A DNA stretch of 64,000 nucleotides from JAFGUB01 sp050305515 (GCA_050305515.1 JBNLFL010000024.1:1-64000), one strand, 5' to 3'. Positions 1 through 8,449 are shown, counted from the stretch's first letter. The notes: generated by a model from the letters alone, not told the origin. Translations and numbers: made by a program.

Positions 1-507
1 ACTTTCAAGCCTGATACCTTTATGACGTAATGCGTTCAGATTAAGGTAGGGCATGACGCTTCGTCCCATATAGAGCGATATATCGGCTCCGGCTTCAAGC
101 ATTCTGGGATCGTACGAGACCGTTATCACCTGCCGGTTCCCAAGTTTTTGCTGCAACTGCAAAAATTGCTGTTCTGATCCGTTGAGCAGGAAAAGAAGTT
201 GACTCTCAAAACATTCTGACGCATGCTTATAGGTACGCTGCCGGATGTTAAACACAATCGACCCGCCTGCAGCATTTTTCTGAATCATCTGTGCAAACCG
301 TTCGGCTGCAACGGCATCATTACCGTTATGAATGGTACAGATCGATACGGATTGTCCGGATTCCGTTGCAAGATTGCTCATCAACACCAGTCTGGGAATG
401 ATTTTTGAGTAAATCTGGAGCATATTTTCATCGTAGGATACTGCATGCAAGAGTGAAAGCGGTGCTAGAAGAATGAGTACCAATATTCTACGTTTAAAAA
501 AATTCAA
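1..507 (-). CDS. YfiR-like (DUF4154) periplasmic protein, C-terminus cut by window edge
   Basis: Reading the minus strand from a TTG at 507 gives an open frame to the window edge, so the C-terminus is missing. The N-terminus is a signal peptide (basic NFFKRR, then LVLILLAPLSLLHA). The body carries the YfiR/DUF4154 pattern: a region like LLFLLNGSEQQFLQLQQKLG, then QVITVSYDPRMLEAGADI, then a C-terminal NLNALRHKGIRLES. YfiR proteins are periplasmic and restrain membrane diguanylate cyclases in Pseudomonas. The TTG at 507 is chosen because AAGAGA precedes it at SD distance; an upstream TTG at 531 lacks an SD. It diverges from a TonB receptor, a pairing often seen for this family. Which cyclase it controls here cannot be told from this window. 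Confidence 0.7.
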   Translation of the reverse strand, partial: MNFFKRRILVLILLAPLSLLHAVSYDENMLQIYSKIIPRLVLMSNLATESGQSVSICTIHNGNDAVAAERFAQMIQKNAAGGSIVFNIRQRTYKHASECFESQLLFLLNGSEQQFLQLQQKLGNRQVITVSYDPRMLEAGADISLYMGRSVMPYLNLNALRHKGIRLES

Positions 508-623
508 AATTCTCTTCTTTACTTTGCTCAAATAATTAATATTTATGCTGTTTAATGTCGTTATGACTGAAAATAGAGTATTATTGACCCCTTGACAGAT
601 ACATAATTTCATTAATATGTATT

Positions 624-629
624 TATAAT
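624..629 (+). promoter_or_regulatory. Candidate -10 box (TATAAT) for the TonB receptor
   Basis: A perfect TATAAT lies about 38 bases before the receptor start, within an AT-rich stretch. A TTGACA at 592-597 is too far away (26-base spacing) to be its -35. In Campylobacterota the housekeeping -35 is poorly conserved, so the -10 alone is plausible. GAGAGG just before the ATG is the ribosome binding site. Confidence 0.35.
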
Positions 630-666
630 TAACATTGTAACACATCAGTTGACAGAGAGGTAAATT

Positions 667-2811
667 ATGACGAAAAAAAATATATTTTTTCATCTTTTTC
701 TGGCTGCAAGCATTCTATCGGCTAATGACCCTCTGCCGATGGTTGAGGATTTTGCTTCCCTGCTTCAGGATGCGAGCGATATTGCAACCAAAAAATCACT
801 CAATGTCGACTACCTGCCTGCTGTCGTTACCGTTATCGATGCGCAGACCTATCGCGATGCCGGTATCCAGACGCTTGGCGAAGCGCTTGAAATGCTGCCG
901 GGCATTCAAACGCAGCTGAGCCCCATGGGCTATACCATGACAACCGTACGCGGGCTAAAAAATCCCAATGCCTATCTTTCGGATAAAATCAAGCTCATGA
1001 TCGATAGCGTTCCCATCTACAACGAAATCTCGGGAACAAGCTATTTCTATATGGACCTTCCCCTCCAGATCATTGACAGAATCGAGGTGCTGCGTGGCCC
1101 CGGCTCAACCATGTACGGGGCAGGTTCTTTCTATGGCACCATCAATGTCATTACCAAGATGGGGAACAACCGTCCGGAAGAGCGTATCAGTGCCGGAATC
1201 GGTTCTTACGGCTACCGCATGCTCAGTACCAATCTGTATGAAAATATGGGAGACTGGGACCTTTACCTTGACGGCTACTACCAGCAAAACGAAAAATCGC
1301 TTTATTGGGAAGACCGCGGCGGCTATACGGACGAGGCCATCAAAGATTTTTCTGTGGGTTTCCGTGCCAAAAACGGCGGCTTCGAGTTTCTGACACGCTT
1401 CAAACGTAACCATTCCGGCAATTTTTATGAATTCCAAAGCAAGCTTGACCCCATGCCCTGGGAAGAGGGTTACCATGAGAACAGCTACTTTCTCTCACAG
1501 CTCTCCTACACTGCGGAATTCTCCGGCTATCAACTCGAAACCCGGGCCAATTACACGGTTCACGGACTTGACATGCATACCGATATCAGCGGCATCAACG
1601 GTGTAAAAAATCGCCTCGGTGTCGTCGACATCGTTCTAAATGACGGTTTTTACATCGAGCAGAAAATACAGGAACAGAATTTGGAACTCGAATCCATCCT
1701 CACGCTGCCAAATTTCTACAATAACGATGTAATGCTTGGTCTGGGCGTTCGGCAGGCCACAGTAACCAAAGACAATTTCTTCAGTACCGTTGAAAATGCC
1801 ATGCTCCCCAATCTTGAAGCCATCAAAAACCATCCGAATTATGAGAGTTTTCGCTACAACGAGGAGGCGGAATCCGCTTTCTGGCACAATCCGACACGCT
1901 CACTGCTTGATGATGCCCATACCGACCGGACCAATGTGTATGCCTATCTTCAGGACCTGATTGCCATTACCGATCGTGTCGATGTGGTTCTCGGAGGACG
2001 TATCGACAATTACTCCGACTTTGGAACCCAGTGGAGCGGACGCGCCGCACTGGTCTACCGTGCCAGCGACGAAGCGATTTTCAAACTTCTCTACGGTTCG
2101 GCGTTCCGTGCGCCAACACTCATTGAAGCGTATGAAAACGGTCATATCAACATGCGCGCGGGAGACCCGGATCTCAAGCCCGAAGAGACCAACACCTATG
2201 AAGCCGTCGCCATTTATGCACCAAATTTTTCACACAAGTTCATGTTGAACCTTTACTACTCCCATCTCAATAACGTCATTGATCTCGAAGAGTATCCCAA
2301 CACCGATCCGGGCTATCAGAACTTTGACAGCCGCGAAAGCAGAGGTGCCGAGTTCGAATATTACTACCGGCCCAACATGACACACAATCTCTATCTCAAT
2401 GCCAGTTACATTCAGGCAGACTACACCATCCCCCCGGAAATGGTTGACGGGGTTGCGGAAACTCCAAAAACCGTCGATATGCCCGACATTTCGACACTCA
2501 TGTTCAAGGCAATGTACGTGCTGCGTCCAAGCGACAGACTCTCATTTGGAACCACATGGCGCTACTACAATGAAACAACGGAAACCGAGCTGCTGTGGGT
2601 TGCCGAAGACGGGCGCGATGCAACGGTGGATGCTTACCATGTCGTGGATGAAACACTCACGTTCAAGCTCACGCCGCTCTCTCAGCTACAGCTTACGGTT
2701 AAAAACCTTTTTAATGCCGATGTACGTTATCCGGTCTATTACTACCTGACCGACTCGGGCATTCCCAGAGAAGGAACGAACTTCTTTCTGAGTTTCGAGC
2801 AGAAGTTCTGA
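667..2811 (+). CDS. TonB-dependent outer-membrane receptor
   Basis: A 714-residue outer-membrane receptor that would import a siderophore, haem, cobalamin or similar ligand using TonB energy. A signal peptide (ending near SILSA) is followed by a plug domain at about residues 45-165 with PAVVTVIDAQTYRDAG and a VLRGPGSTMYG motif. The rest is a long beta-barrel with alternating aromatic residues, a typical FRAPTLIEAYENG motif and a terminal phenylalanine (FFLSFEQKF). The start is supported by GAGAGG seven bases upstream. The stop codon directly abuts the stop of rpoN on the other strand. The ligand cannot be read from sequence. The divergent YfiR-like gene suggests a link to c-di-GMP signalling. 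Confidence 0.9.
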   Translation: MTKKNIFFHLFLAASILSANDPLPMVEDFASLLQDASDIATKKSLNVDYLPAVVTVIDAQTYRDAGIQTLGEALEMLPGIQTQLSPMGYTMTTVRGLKNPNAYLSDKIKLMIDSVPIYNEISGTSYFYMDLPLQIIDRIEVLRGPGSTMYGAGSFYGTINVITKMGNNRPEERISAGIGSYGYRMLSTNLYENMGDWDLYLDGYYQQNEKSLYWEDRGGYTDEAIKDFSVGFRAKNGGFEFLTRFKRNHSGNFYEFQSKLDPMPWEEGYHENSYFLSQLSYTAEFSGYQLETRANYTVHGLDMHTDISGINGVKNRLGVVDIVLNDGFYIEQKIQEQNLELESILTLPNFYNNDVMLGLGVRQATVTKDNFFSTVENAMLPNLEAIKNHPNYESFRYNEEAESAFWHNPTRSLLDDAHTDRTNVYAYLQDLIAITDRVDVVLGGRIDNYSDFGTQWSGRAALVYRASDEAIFKLLYGSAFRAPTLIEAYENGHINMRAGDPDLKPEETNTYEAVAIYAPNFSHKFMLNLYYSHLNNVIDLEEYPNTDPGYQNFDSRESRGAEFEYYYRPNMTHNLYLNASYIQADYTIPPEMVDGVAETPKTVDMPDISTLMFKAMYVLRPSDRLSFGTTWRYYNETTETELLWVAEDGRDATVDAYHVVDETLTFKLTPLSQLQLTVKNLFNADVRYPVYYYLTDSGIPREGTNFFLSFEQKF

Positions 2812-4083
2812 TCACACCTCCGAGAGTTTGTAGAGGAATTCCCGCTCCTTGAAGGAGGGGATGTCCAGCTCCTGACGGTACTTCGCAATGGAACGGCGTA
2901 CCATTTTGATGCCAAAACGCTGTTCGATCATCTCGTGCAGGTATTTGTCGCTGTAAGGCTCCGCCTTGTTCTCGCTTTCAACCAGCCGCTGTAGAAAATG
3001 TTTGATCTCCGATGTCGAAGTCGCTCCGATAGCATTGGAGAAGAAATCCTTGAATGCAAAAACACCGCGGTCACATTCGAGATACTTTTCGCTGATGGCC
3101 CGCGAGATCGTCGACTCATTGAAACCGAGTTCATCCGCCACATCCTGAAGGCGAAGCGGTTTGAGTTCCCCGCCCATAAAAAAGGCATACTGTTTTTCTA
3201 TCAGGACCAGTGCAATGTTGTAAAGCGTCGCCTTTCGCAAATCAAGAAGCTTGACAAGTTCGCGCGCCTCCTTGAACTTCTGTTTGGCAAAATTGTCGTA
3301 CTTGTCAATCTGCTCGACACGAAGGTCCGGATAAAAGGAGTGATTCAGCCGGATGACAAGATCGTCATCCTTGAAGTCGATGAAGAGATCCGGCAATACC
3401 GGAGGATCGGATTCCATATACTCCATTGCCGGCGGATTGTGCAGATGCGAAATCACCGCCTTGGCATCATGGATACGCGGATGGTTGATGAACTTTTCAA
3501 TATGCTCGAACTGCACAATCAGCGCACTCACGAGAATACTCAGCTCGTCATCCATTTCGACATCACTAAGCTGAAAAAGAAAACTTTCTTTGTAATCGAC
3601 CGCGCCTACACCCGCAGGCTCCAGATACGCAAATCGCTGGCGTACTCCTTCAACCGTATGGGGCGTACTGCCGCACGCTTCTGCAATTTCGTCAATACTG
3701 CCGTCGAAATACCCCTCTTCATTAATGTAAAAAATGATCTGCCGGGCAATTTTCTGGGAAATCGGTGTAGGAAAAAGCGGTGCGACGATCTGTTCGTCCA
3801 ATCTTTCATACAGCGATTTTTTGGCAATGCTGAGCCATTCGATCTCGTCGCTCGATGCGTTAGAGACGCTATTCTGATACGCCATGTAGGCAGCGGTATT
3901 GCGTCCGAGGTTGCTCTCTGCCGATTCGTATCCCGAACTGACTTCAATGCAGGGGTTTTCATTGGTAATGACCTGAAGGTGTTTGTCCAGATCTGAAAGG
4001 GAGCACTGCAGCAGCGGCAACCATGTTTTCATGGAGAGCCGCGGCAGCTGTTTCTGTTGGAGACTATATTCCTGTTTCATCAT
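2812..4083 (-). CDS. rpoN: RNA polymerase sigma-54 factor
   Basis: A 423-residue sigma-54, a little shorter than the usual 450-480. The N-terminus is the glutamine/leucine-rich activator-interacting region (LQQKQLPRLSMKTWLPLLQ). A core-binding region follows, then a helix-turn-helix (ADELGFNESTISRAISEKY). The C-terminus carries the RpoN box RRSIAKYRQELDIPS at about residues 396-410, which contacts the -24 element. In this phylum RpoN also drives flagellar genes, and in diazotrophs it drives nif promoters with NifA. Here it is the last gene of a nif accessory run, 46 bases after the second ferredoxin. The start matches the typical KQEYSLQQKQ opening. Confidence 0.95.
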   Translation of the reverse strand: MMKQEYSLQQKQLPRLSMKTWLPLLQCSLSDLDKHLQVITNENPCIEVSSGYESAESNLGRNTAAYMAYQNSVSNASSDEIEWLSIAKKSLYERLDEQIVAPLFPTPISQKIARQIIFYINEEGYFDGSIDEIAEACGSTPHTVEGVRQRFAYLEPAGVGAVDYKESFLFQLSDVEMDDELSILVSALIVQFEHIEKFINHPRIHDAKAVISHLHNPPAMEYMESDPPVLPDLFIDFKDDDLVIRLNHSFYPDLRVEQIDKYDNFAKQKFKEARELVKLLDLRKATLYNIALVLIEKQYAFFMGGELKPLRLQDVADELGFNESTISRAISEKYLECDRGVFAFKDFFSNAIGATSTSEIKHFLQRLVESENKAEPYSDKYLHEMIEQRFGIKMVRRSIAKYRQELDIPSFKEREFLYKLSEV

Positions 4084-4129
4084 GCCTCATTATAATGCTG
4101 ACAAAGGGGATTTGGCTCCAACAAATTGA

Positions 4130-4420
4130 TTAATATTTAATCCGTACTAGTCCGTTAGGATGGACGATTTTCATTTGACAGGCAAGACGCGCTTTAGGGC
4201 TGGGTTCGCCAACAGTTTTGAGTACTGCAACTTCTTTCGAAGTAACTTCGCTCAGGAATTCCATACCTGACTCGATCATTACAACGCACGTACCGCATTC
4301 ACCATCACGGCAACCAAAAGGAAGCGCCGAACCGGAAGCTTCTACGATATCCTGGATTGTTTTGCCCGGCTTGACGTTGATCGCCAGGAAGTCATTGATA
4401 ATTTCTACACGTGTTGTCAT
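4130..4420 (-). CDS. [2Fe-2S] ferredoxin (nif-associated), second copy
   Basis: A 96-residue plant-type [2Fe-2S] ferredoxin. The cluster ligands are the cysteines of GCRDGECGTC and a fourth in ARLACQM near residue 81. It would carry low-potential electrons, probably to nitrogenase or cofactor-assembly steps, since it lies in a nif accessory operon. It follows a homologous ferredoxin gene by 12 bases and precedes rpoN. AAGGAG before the ATG supports the start. Similar ferredoxins (FdxB/FdxD type) are known in nif clusters, but the exact partner is not shown here. Confidence 0.88.
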   Translation of the reverse strand: MTTRVEIINDFLAINVKPGKTIQDIVEASGSALPFGCRDGECGTCVVMIESGMEFLSEVTSKEVAVLKTVGEPSPKARLACQMKIVHPNGLVRIKY

Positions 4421-4432
4421 TGGAACTCCTTC

Positions 4433-4813
4433 TTACTCAAATGGTTTTACTAAAATATCGGTGCGGATGATGTACTGACATGCAAGACGCACCGGGGTTT
4501 GACGGTTGAACTCTTGGGCAATTTCTGCCTCTTTTTTCGTGATGGCATTCATCTCAACCAGTGTGTCGAGCTCTTTGTCCGCCATATAAAACGATACGGC
4601 ATGCGCATCATAATCTTCCTCGGTGCTTGGCATCGGATCCGTTACTGACAGATCTTCAACCTTGACAGCGCAGCTGCCGCACATGCCGTCTTTACACTCG
4701 GTTGGGATTTTGATACCGTTGCTTTCAGCAACACGAAGCAGCAGATCACCGCTGCGCGCGATGACACGTTTGTCCATATCGTCGCCGAAACCGCAAAAAA
4801 TCACATTGACCAT
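4433..4813 (-). CDS. [2Fe-2S] ferredoxin (nif-associated), first copy
   Basis: A 126-residue [2Fe-2S] ferredoxin with ligands in ECKDGMCGSC and in RLACQYII. Relative to the neighbouring copy it has an insert of about 30 residues between the third and fourth ligand, rich in acidic residues and containing an SVTDPMPSTEEDYDAH stretch. AAGGAG lies six bases before the ATG. The two copies share the same layout and are probably a tandem duplication that has diverged. It lies between nifZ and the second ferredoxin. Upstream (4839-4866) are two near-identical copies of the TTACATGTAA palindrome. Confidence 0.85.
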   Translation of the reverse strand: MVNVIFCGFGDDMDKRVIARSGDLLLRVAESNGIKIPTECKDGMCGSCAVKVEDLSVTDPMPSTEEDYDAHAVSFYMADKELDTLVEMNAITKKEAEIAQEFNRQTPVRLACQYIIRTDILVKPFE

Positions 4814-4856
4814 TCTCTCTCCTTATAAAAATCCTCCGTTACATGTACTCATGACT

Positions 4857-4866
4857 TTACATGTAA
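4857..4866. repeat. TTACATGTAA, between nifZ and ferredoxin
   Basis: Exact copy, 44 bases upstream of the first ferredoxin start. A one-mismatch copy (TTACATGTAC) lies 18 bases away at 4839-4848, giving a tandem pair. Confidence 0.9.
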
Positions 4867-4893
4867 GAAGCTACAATGCCCAAAGCAGGAAAC

Positions 4894-5295
4894 CTACGCC
4901 TCCTCGCTTTGAGATTGTTCCGAAGCTTTGGCCGCTTTTTCAGCTGCTCTCTTTGCCCGGTGTTCGCGGATCCATCGTAACTCTTCTTCGACTTCATCAT
5001 AGCCGTCGGCTTCATCGACCGCTTCGAGTTCCGCTTCACGGCATCCGAATGTCGAGCCCTCTTCGATGAAATGGACGTCGTAAATACGAATGACCTGCAA
5101 AAAGTCGCCGATATGTTTGACGTACCCTTCCGCACCGGGCTGAACGAGAATTTCATCACGCCCGTGAAATGGATTGGAGCCGTCATTGCGGATCGGTTTT
5201 GTGATTCTTACCCGCTGCCCTATACGGAAAACAGGAAGAATCTCGTCCTTAGTTGAAGCTGAGATTAGACTGGCTTGTGCATGCGTGAACTCCAT
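4894..5295 (-). CDS. nifZ: NifZ nitrogenase maturation protein
   Basis: A 133-residue NifZ. NifZ acts in maturation of the MoFe protein, at P-cluster formation on the second half of the tetramer. The family core is visible: PVFRIGQRVRITKPIRNDG, then LVQPGAEGYVKHIGDFLQ and VIRIYDVHFIEEGSTFGCRE. The C-terminus is a charged, alanine-rich helix. The start at 5295 is chosen because a strong GAGGAGGT lies five bases upstream; a longer frame to 5409 has no such signal. It overlaps the 3' end of nifW by 47 bases, so translation is probably coupled. Confidence 0.88.
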   Translation of the reverse strand: MEFTHAQASLISASTKDEILPVFRIGQRVRITKPIRNDGSNPFHGRDEILVQPGAEGYVKHIGDFLQVIRIYDVHFIEEGSTFGCREAELEAVDEADGYDEVEEELRWIREHRAKRAAEKAAKASEQSQSEEA

Positions 5296-5626
5296 TGCTG
5301 ACCTCCTCAATATCGCTACAGCTGGTCGATGTGGAACAGGTACCGCAGGCACTCGGTTTGTCAAACATTGCCCAGACATCGGCTGCTGACGGGGCATACC
5401 CGTTTTCAAAGTTTTTATAGACGCTGATCAGTGCAAATTTATAGTACTCAAGCAACTTCTCGTCACTGCCCAGATCGTGTCCCTGAGCTTTATCAATCAT
5501 TTCACCGAACTTCTTCATGATATGAAAGCGTTTGACATAGACCAGACGCTCGTCATAATCCAGATTGAAAAATTCAAAATACTCTTCAGTGTCGGTAAGC
5601 TGCTGAAAATCGTGCAATGCGCTCAT
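5249..5626 (-). CDS. nifW: NifW nitrogenase-protective protein
   Basis: A 125-residue NifW, known to bind and stabilise or protect the MoFe protein. The family core EEYFEFFNLDYDERLVYVKR followed by HIMKKFGEMI is at residues 14-45. A second conserved helix pair (LLEYYKFALISVYKNFENG) follows. The C-terminal tail has a small cysteine cluster (CGTCSTSTSC) that is not typical. The SD AAGGAG is the right edge of a TTACATGTAA palindrome at 5636-5645. nifZ overlaps its 3' end. Confidence 0.88.
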   Translation of the reverse strand: MSALHDFQQLTDTEEYFEFFNLDYDERLVYVKRFHIMKKFGEMIDKAQGHDLGSDEKLLEYYKFALISVYKNFENGYAPSAADVWAMFDKPSACGTCSTSTSCSDIEEVSNGVHACTSQSNLSFN

Positions 5627-5635
5627 AGCGTCTCC

Positions 5636-5645
5636 TTACATGTAA
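5636..5645. repeat. TTACATGTAA at the nifW ribosome binding site
   Basis: Exact copy. On the minus strand its last two A residues are the first two of the nifW SD AAGGAG. Confidence 0.9.
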
Positions 5646-5715
5646 CATTTCCGGACTACTTGCAATTTCTGCTCTCGCATCCATCACAAAAGTCACTGTA
5701 GTTATGACAAAAATG

Positions 5716-6234
5716 TCAGATTCCCATCTCGCTTTTGACCTGCTCGGCCCATTTTGTCAGACGTTCCTCGGTCAGATCTTCCTGATTGACATCGTCAATC
5801 GGAAGGCCGCAGAATTTACCCTCGCGCAGTGCGCCGGAGCTTTTAAAATCATATCCTTCGGTACTCCAGTACCCGAATCCTGTTGTCGCGCCCAGTTTAC
5901 CGAAAAGATCATGCATTTTCCCCAGTGCCGTTACGAACTCTTCGCCGTGGCTTTCCTGATCTCCCGCACCGAAAAAAGCGACTTTTTTGCCGCTGAAATC
6001 GGGTTCGTCGTTCTCCATCTCGTAAAGCGGATCAACCCAGTCGCGCTGCGGATCGCCCTGTCCCCATGTGGAAGAACCTATCAGAAGCACGTCAAACTCC
6101 CCGAACTGCTCCAGATCATCGTAGTCCTCTTCCATGTTGATCAGTTCCGAACCGTCAAAAAGCTCATTCAGTTTCTCAGCCGCCTCCAGTGTCACACCGC
6201 CACTGCTACCAACAAAAATTCCAACACTTGCCAT
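5716..6234 (-). CDS. nifF: Flavodoxin, NifF type
   Basis: A 172-residue long-chain flavodoxin, an FMN electron carrier that can feed nitrogenase reductase, classically from NifJ, which is also in this window. The FMN phosphate loop is GSSGGVT near the N-terminus, a variant of T/SxTGxT. The flavin-binding loops STWGQGDPQ and GAGDQESHGEEF are clear. Its position four bases after the DUF269 gene and before nifW puts it firmly in the nif operon. AAAGGAG precedes the ATG. Confidence 0.92.
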   Translation of the reverse strand: MASVGIFVGSSGGVTLEAAEKLNELFDGSELINMEEDYDDLEQFGEFDVLLIGSSTWGQGDPQRDWVDPLYEMENDEPDFSGKKVAFFGAGDQESHGEEFVTALGKMHDLFGKLGATTGFGYWSTEGYDFKSSGALREGKFCGLPIDDVNQEDLTEERLTKWAEQVKSEMGI

Positions 6235-6237
6235 ACT

Positions 6238-6693
6238 TTATTCTCCTTTACTGCAAGGTTTGTACTGCTCATAGATTTTAAATGCATTCTGAAGATATTT
6301 GTCGCCCTCTTCATAGAGCTTTTCGAGCGTTCTGAAACTGAATCGGTGGGCATCTTTGAAATACTTGTCCACCAGCACGATCTTGTCGGCAATGACGATA
6401 CAGCGTCCGAATCCCTCGTGACTCATCTCCATGACCACGTTGCACATTACGCCGGTTTTGCGCTCGAACTGCAAGGCTATCGCCTTGAAGATCATCTTGA
6501 TCTCTCCGATTAGCATCTCATCGATATCCGCAATAATCGGAATCTCCTTGAGCTGCTCTTTCGTTTTGACGTACTTCTTGGTCAGAAGCTCCTCGTCGCT
6601 CATTTTCGACCAGTTTCCAAACTGGTCCGTGGCACGAAGCTGACGAATCAGCTCTACTATAAAATCATTCATCTCTAATGCTGCTGCTTCCAT
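6238..6693 (-). CDS. NifX-associated nitrogen fixation protein (DUF269)
   Basis: A 151-residue helical protein of the family always found next to nifX. Recognisable parts are FIVELIRQLRATDQFGNW near the N-terminus, ELLTKKYVKTKEQLKEIP, and the helix EEGDKYLQNAFKIYEQY near the C-terminus. The family has no settled biochemical role but is tied to FeMo-cofactor assembly genes by context. It lies 12 bases after nifX and 3 bases before nifF. AAGGAG precedes the ATG. Confidence 0.9.
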   Translation of the reverse strand: MEAAALEMNDFIVELIRQLRATDQFGNWSKMSDEELLTKKYVKTKEQLKEIPIIADIDEMLIGEIKMIFKAIALQFERKTGVMCNVVMEMSHEGFGRCIVIADKIVLVDKYFKDAHRFSFRTLEKLYEEGDKYLQNAFKIYEQYKPCSKGE

Positions 6694-6705
6694 AAATGCT
6701 CCTTT

Positions 6706-7161
6706 TTATTCCGCGGTCCAGCGCGCGAGGCGCGCGTCTTCCGTGGTCTCCATCTGAATAATGCGTTTCACCCATGGCGGCGGGTTGCCGTTGATCATCG
6801 TCACCAAATCACGTAAAACGGTCTCGATCATCGTGGGTTCGTTCACCTTCATCGGGTGAATTCCCGCACGAATCACCTTTGCCGCTGCCGTACCGCCGAT
6901 ACTCTCGCAGTACATAATATCCACGCCTTTAAGCGCCTTGACCTTGAAATCGGTCTTGTCATCGCCTTCCATGTCACTGGTGTCGGTCTTGACAACGCCA
7001 TAAAACGCAAACCCGTCTTTGCCGACGCTGTAAACCGCGAACTCTTTCGCGCCACCAAAATGGGCATTGATCTCTTCGAGATCCTTCGTGGCAAACGCCA
7101 CTTTCATCGCATGTTCCATCGGCTCCGCGCCTTCTACTGTTATCTTCATTGAATCAGCCAT
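6706..7161 (-). CDS. nifX: NifX, FeMo-cofactor carrier protein
   Basis: A 151-residue NifX. NifX binds the FeMo-co precursor (NifB-co / VK-cluster) during cofactor synthesis on NifEN. The dinitrogenase iron-molybdenum cofactor domain is visible: MKVAFATKDLEEINAHFGGA, then FAVYSVGKDG, then GVDIMYCESIGGTAAAKVI. A C-terminal NPPPWVKRI tail is also typical. Residues 1-18 before MKVAFATKD form an extension. The gene overlaps nifN by eight bases, suggesting coupled translation of two proteins that exchange the same precursor. Confidence 0.92.
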   Translation of the reverse strand: MADSMKITVEGAEPMEHAMKVAFATKDLEEINAHFGGAKEFAVYSVGKDGFAFYGVVKTDTSDMEGDDKTDFKVKALKGVDIMYCESIGGTAAAKVIRAGIHPMKVNEPTMIETVLRDLVTMINGNPPPWVKRIIQMETTEDARLARWTAE

Positions 7162-8449
7162 GATGTTTCACCTTTTTGAGTTGATTTGCGACTTCGAAGA
7201 GAAAATAGGTACTCCCTTCGTAAAGCAGGTCGTACTTCAAAGCGTTCCCCAGCTCTTCATAGTTGGGGAAGCCGCGAATAATGAGCCCCTTGTGCTCAAA
7301 GGAGTGCAATAAACGTTCTGTATGAAAATTGCCGATAATCAGGTCGGCTTTTTCAAAAAACGGCAATGCGTCTTCAAGGTCGCCCACAAAGACCCGTTTG
7401 GCGCTCAGGGTTTCGAGAACGGGGCTGTAAGTGGTGGCAACCGCCGCTTCTACCGTACCACCAACCGATTCGAGCAGGGCGCAGAGTCCGCTGAGCATGT
7501 CCGGTTCACCCATCACGACAAAGTGTGAGGAGCCGATATCGAAGTGGGTATCCAGCATCGCATCCTGCAAACGTCCCCGCCACCGTTTCACCGCAGGCAC
7601 CGGATCGATGTGACGGATCTGCATCAATGTCGCGACAAAATTGTCGGTAGCATCCTGCCCCATGACATGATCAAAATGGTAGTGCCGGATGGCCGGATTT
7701 TTAAGAAGCAGCGCTTCAGCCGCTTTGGTCATGGAAGCACCGATGGAGATGACGCTTGCCGATTCCGAGAGCGTGCGGATCTCATCCACGCCGATGCCGC
7801 CTGTGGCCAGTTTTCCCTGCGCCTCGCCGAAGAATCCGTCCATGGAGGTGGAGAGATCCGGAAGCGCGAGGGTCTCAAAACCGAAACTTTCACAGAAGGT
7901 TTTGAGTTTCTCGACTTCAATAGGGGTCATGCTCACATGAACCAGTAGCACCAGACGCTGCGGTTTTACCGTCGTTGCAGGTTCGGTGAGCTGATCGATG
8001 AGGGCTTTACATGTAAGCGCCCAGCCGCTCTCCATGCCTCCCTCGTAATCGGGTGTATTGACATAGCAGTAGGGTATTTCGATATGCGTTCCCACACCCC
8101 TGACGTCATCGCCCTTGGTCTCCGTCAGACCCGTCGTATGCAGGCCTATGAGCTCGGGAACAAACTTGTTCTTCTTGGTAATGTTCTCGATGGAAAGCAG
8201 AATCGAGTAATCCCCGCCGTCAAGTACCGCCGTAATGTCGGATACGGAGGTGTTGTAGATGGCTATGGGTTCATTGAAGTGACGGGTGTAAAAGACTTTC
8301 GTGTACGACGCACACCCCTGAGAACCGTGCATCAGAGGCAAACAGTTGCGAATCCCGAGAAAAGCGAGTGCCGCTCCCATGGGCTGCGAATGTTTGATCG
8401 GATTGATCTGCAGGGGTTTGTGTTCGTGTCGGCTCAGTGCGATCTCCAT
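7154..8449 (-). CDS. nifN: NifN, FeMo-cofactor scaffold subunit
   Basis: A 431-residue NifN, one half of the NifEN scaffold on which FeMo-cofactor is completed. The family N-terminus PLQINPIKHSQPMGAALAFLG and HGSQGCASYTKVFYTRHFNE are clear. AAGGAG precedes the ATG. It is the first gene of the nif run and lies 44 bases after the transglutaminase gene on the same strand, so it may be read through from there or have a promoter in that gap. A TTGCA with poor upstream match is all that resembles a sigma-54 site. Its partner nifE is 22 kb away. The palindrome TTACATGTAA sits in-frame, encoding part of LTCK. Confidence 0.93.
   Translation of the reverse strand: MEIALSRHEHKPLQINPIKHSQPMGAALAFLGIRNCLPLMHGSQGCASYTKVFYTRHFNEPIAIYNTSVSDITAVLDGGDYSILLSIENITKKNKFVPELIGLHTTGLTETKGDDVRGVGTHIEIPYCYVNTPDYEGGMESGWALTCKALIDQLTEPATTVKPQRLVLLVHVSMTPIEVEKLKTFCESFGFETLALPDLSTSMDGFFGEAQGKLATGGIGVDEIRTLSESASVISIGASMTKAAEALLLKNPAIRHYHFDHVMGQDATDNFVATLMQIRHIDPVPAVKRWRGRLQDAMLDTHFDIGSSHFVVMGEPDMLSGLCALLESVGGTVEAAVATTYSPVLETLSAKRVFVGDLEDALPFFEKADLIIGNFHTERLLHSFEHKGLIIRGFPNYEELGNALKYDLLYEGSTYFLFEVANQLKKVKHHG
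8007..8016. repeat. TTACATGTAA within nifN
   Basis: Exact copy in coding sequence, read as CTT-ACA-TGT-AAA (LTCK). Confidence 0.9.

Noticed and set aside
2998..3996. Long 332-codon frame opposite rpoN
   Set aside because: It runs antisense to a clear sigma-54 gene, has no recognisable domain and no SD, and is explained by mirror codon use.
5704..6513. 269-codon plus-strand frame across nifF and DUF269
   Set aside because: It is antisense to two clear nif genes and has no family features.
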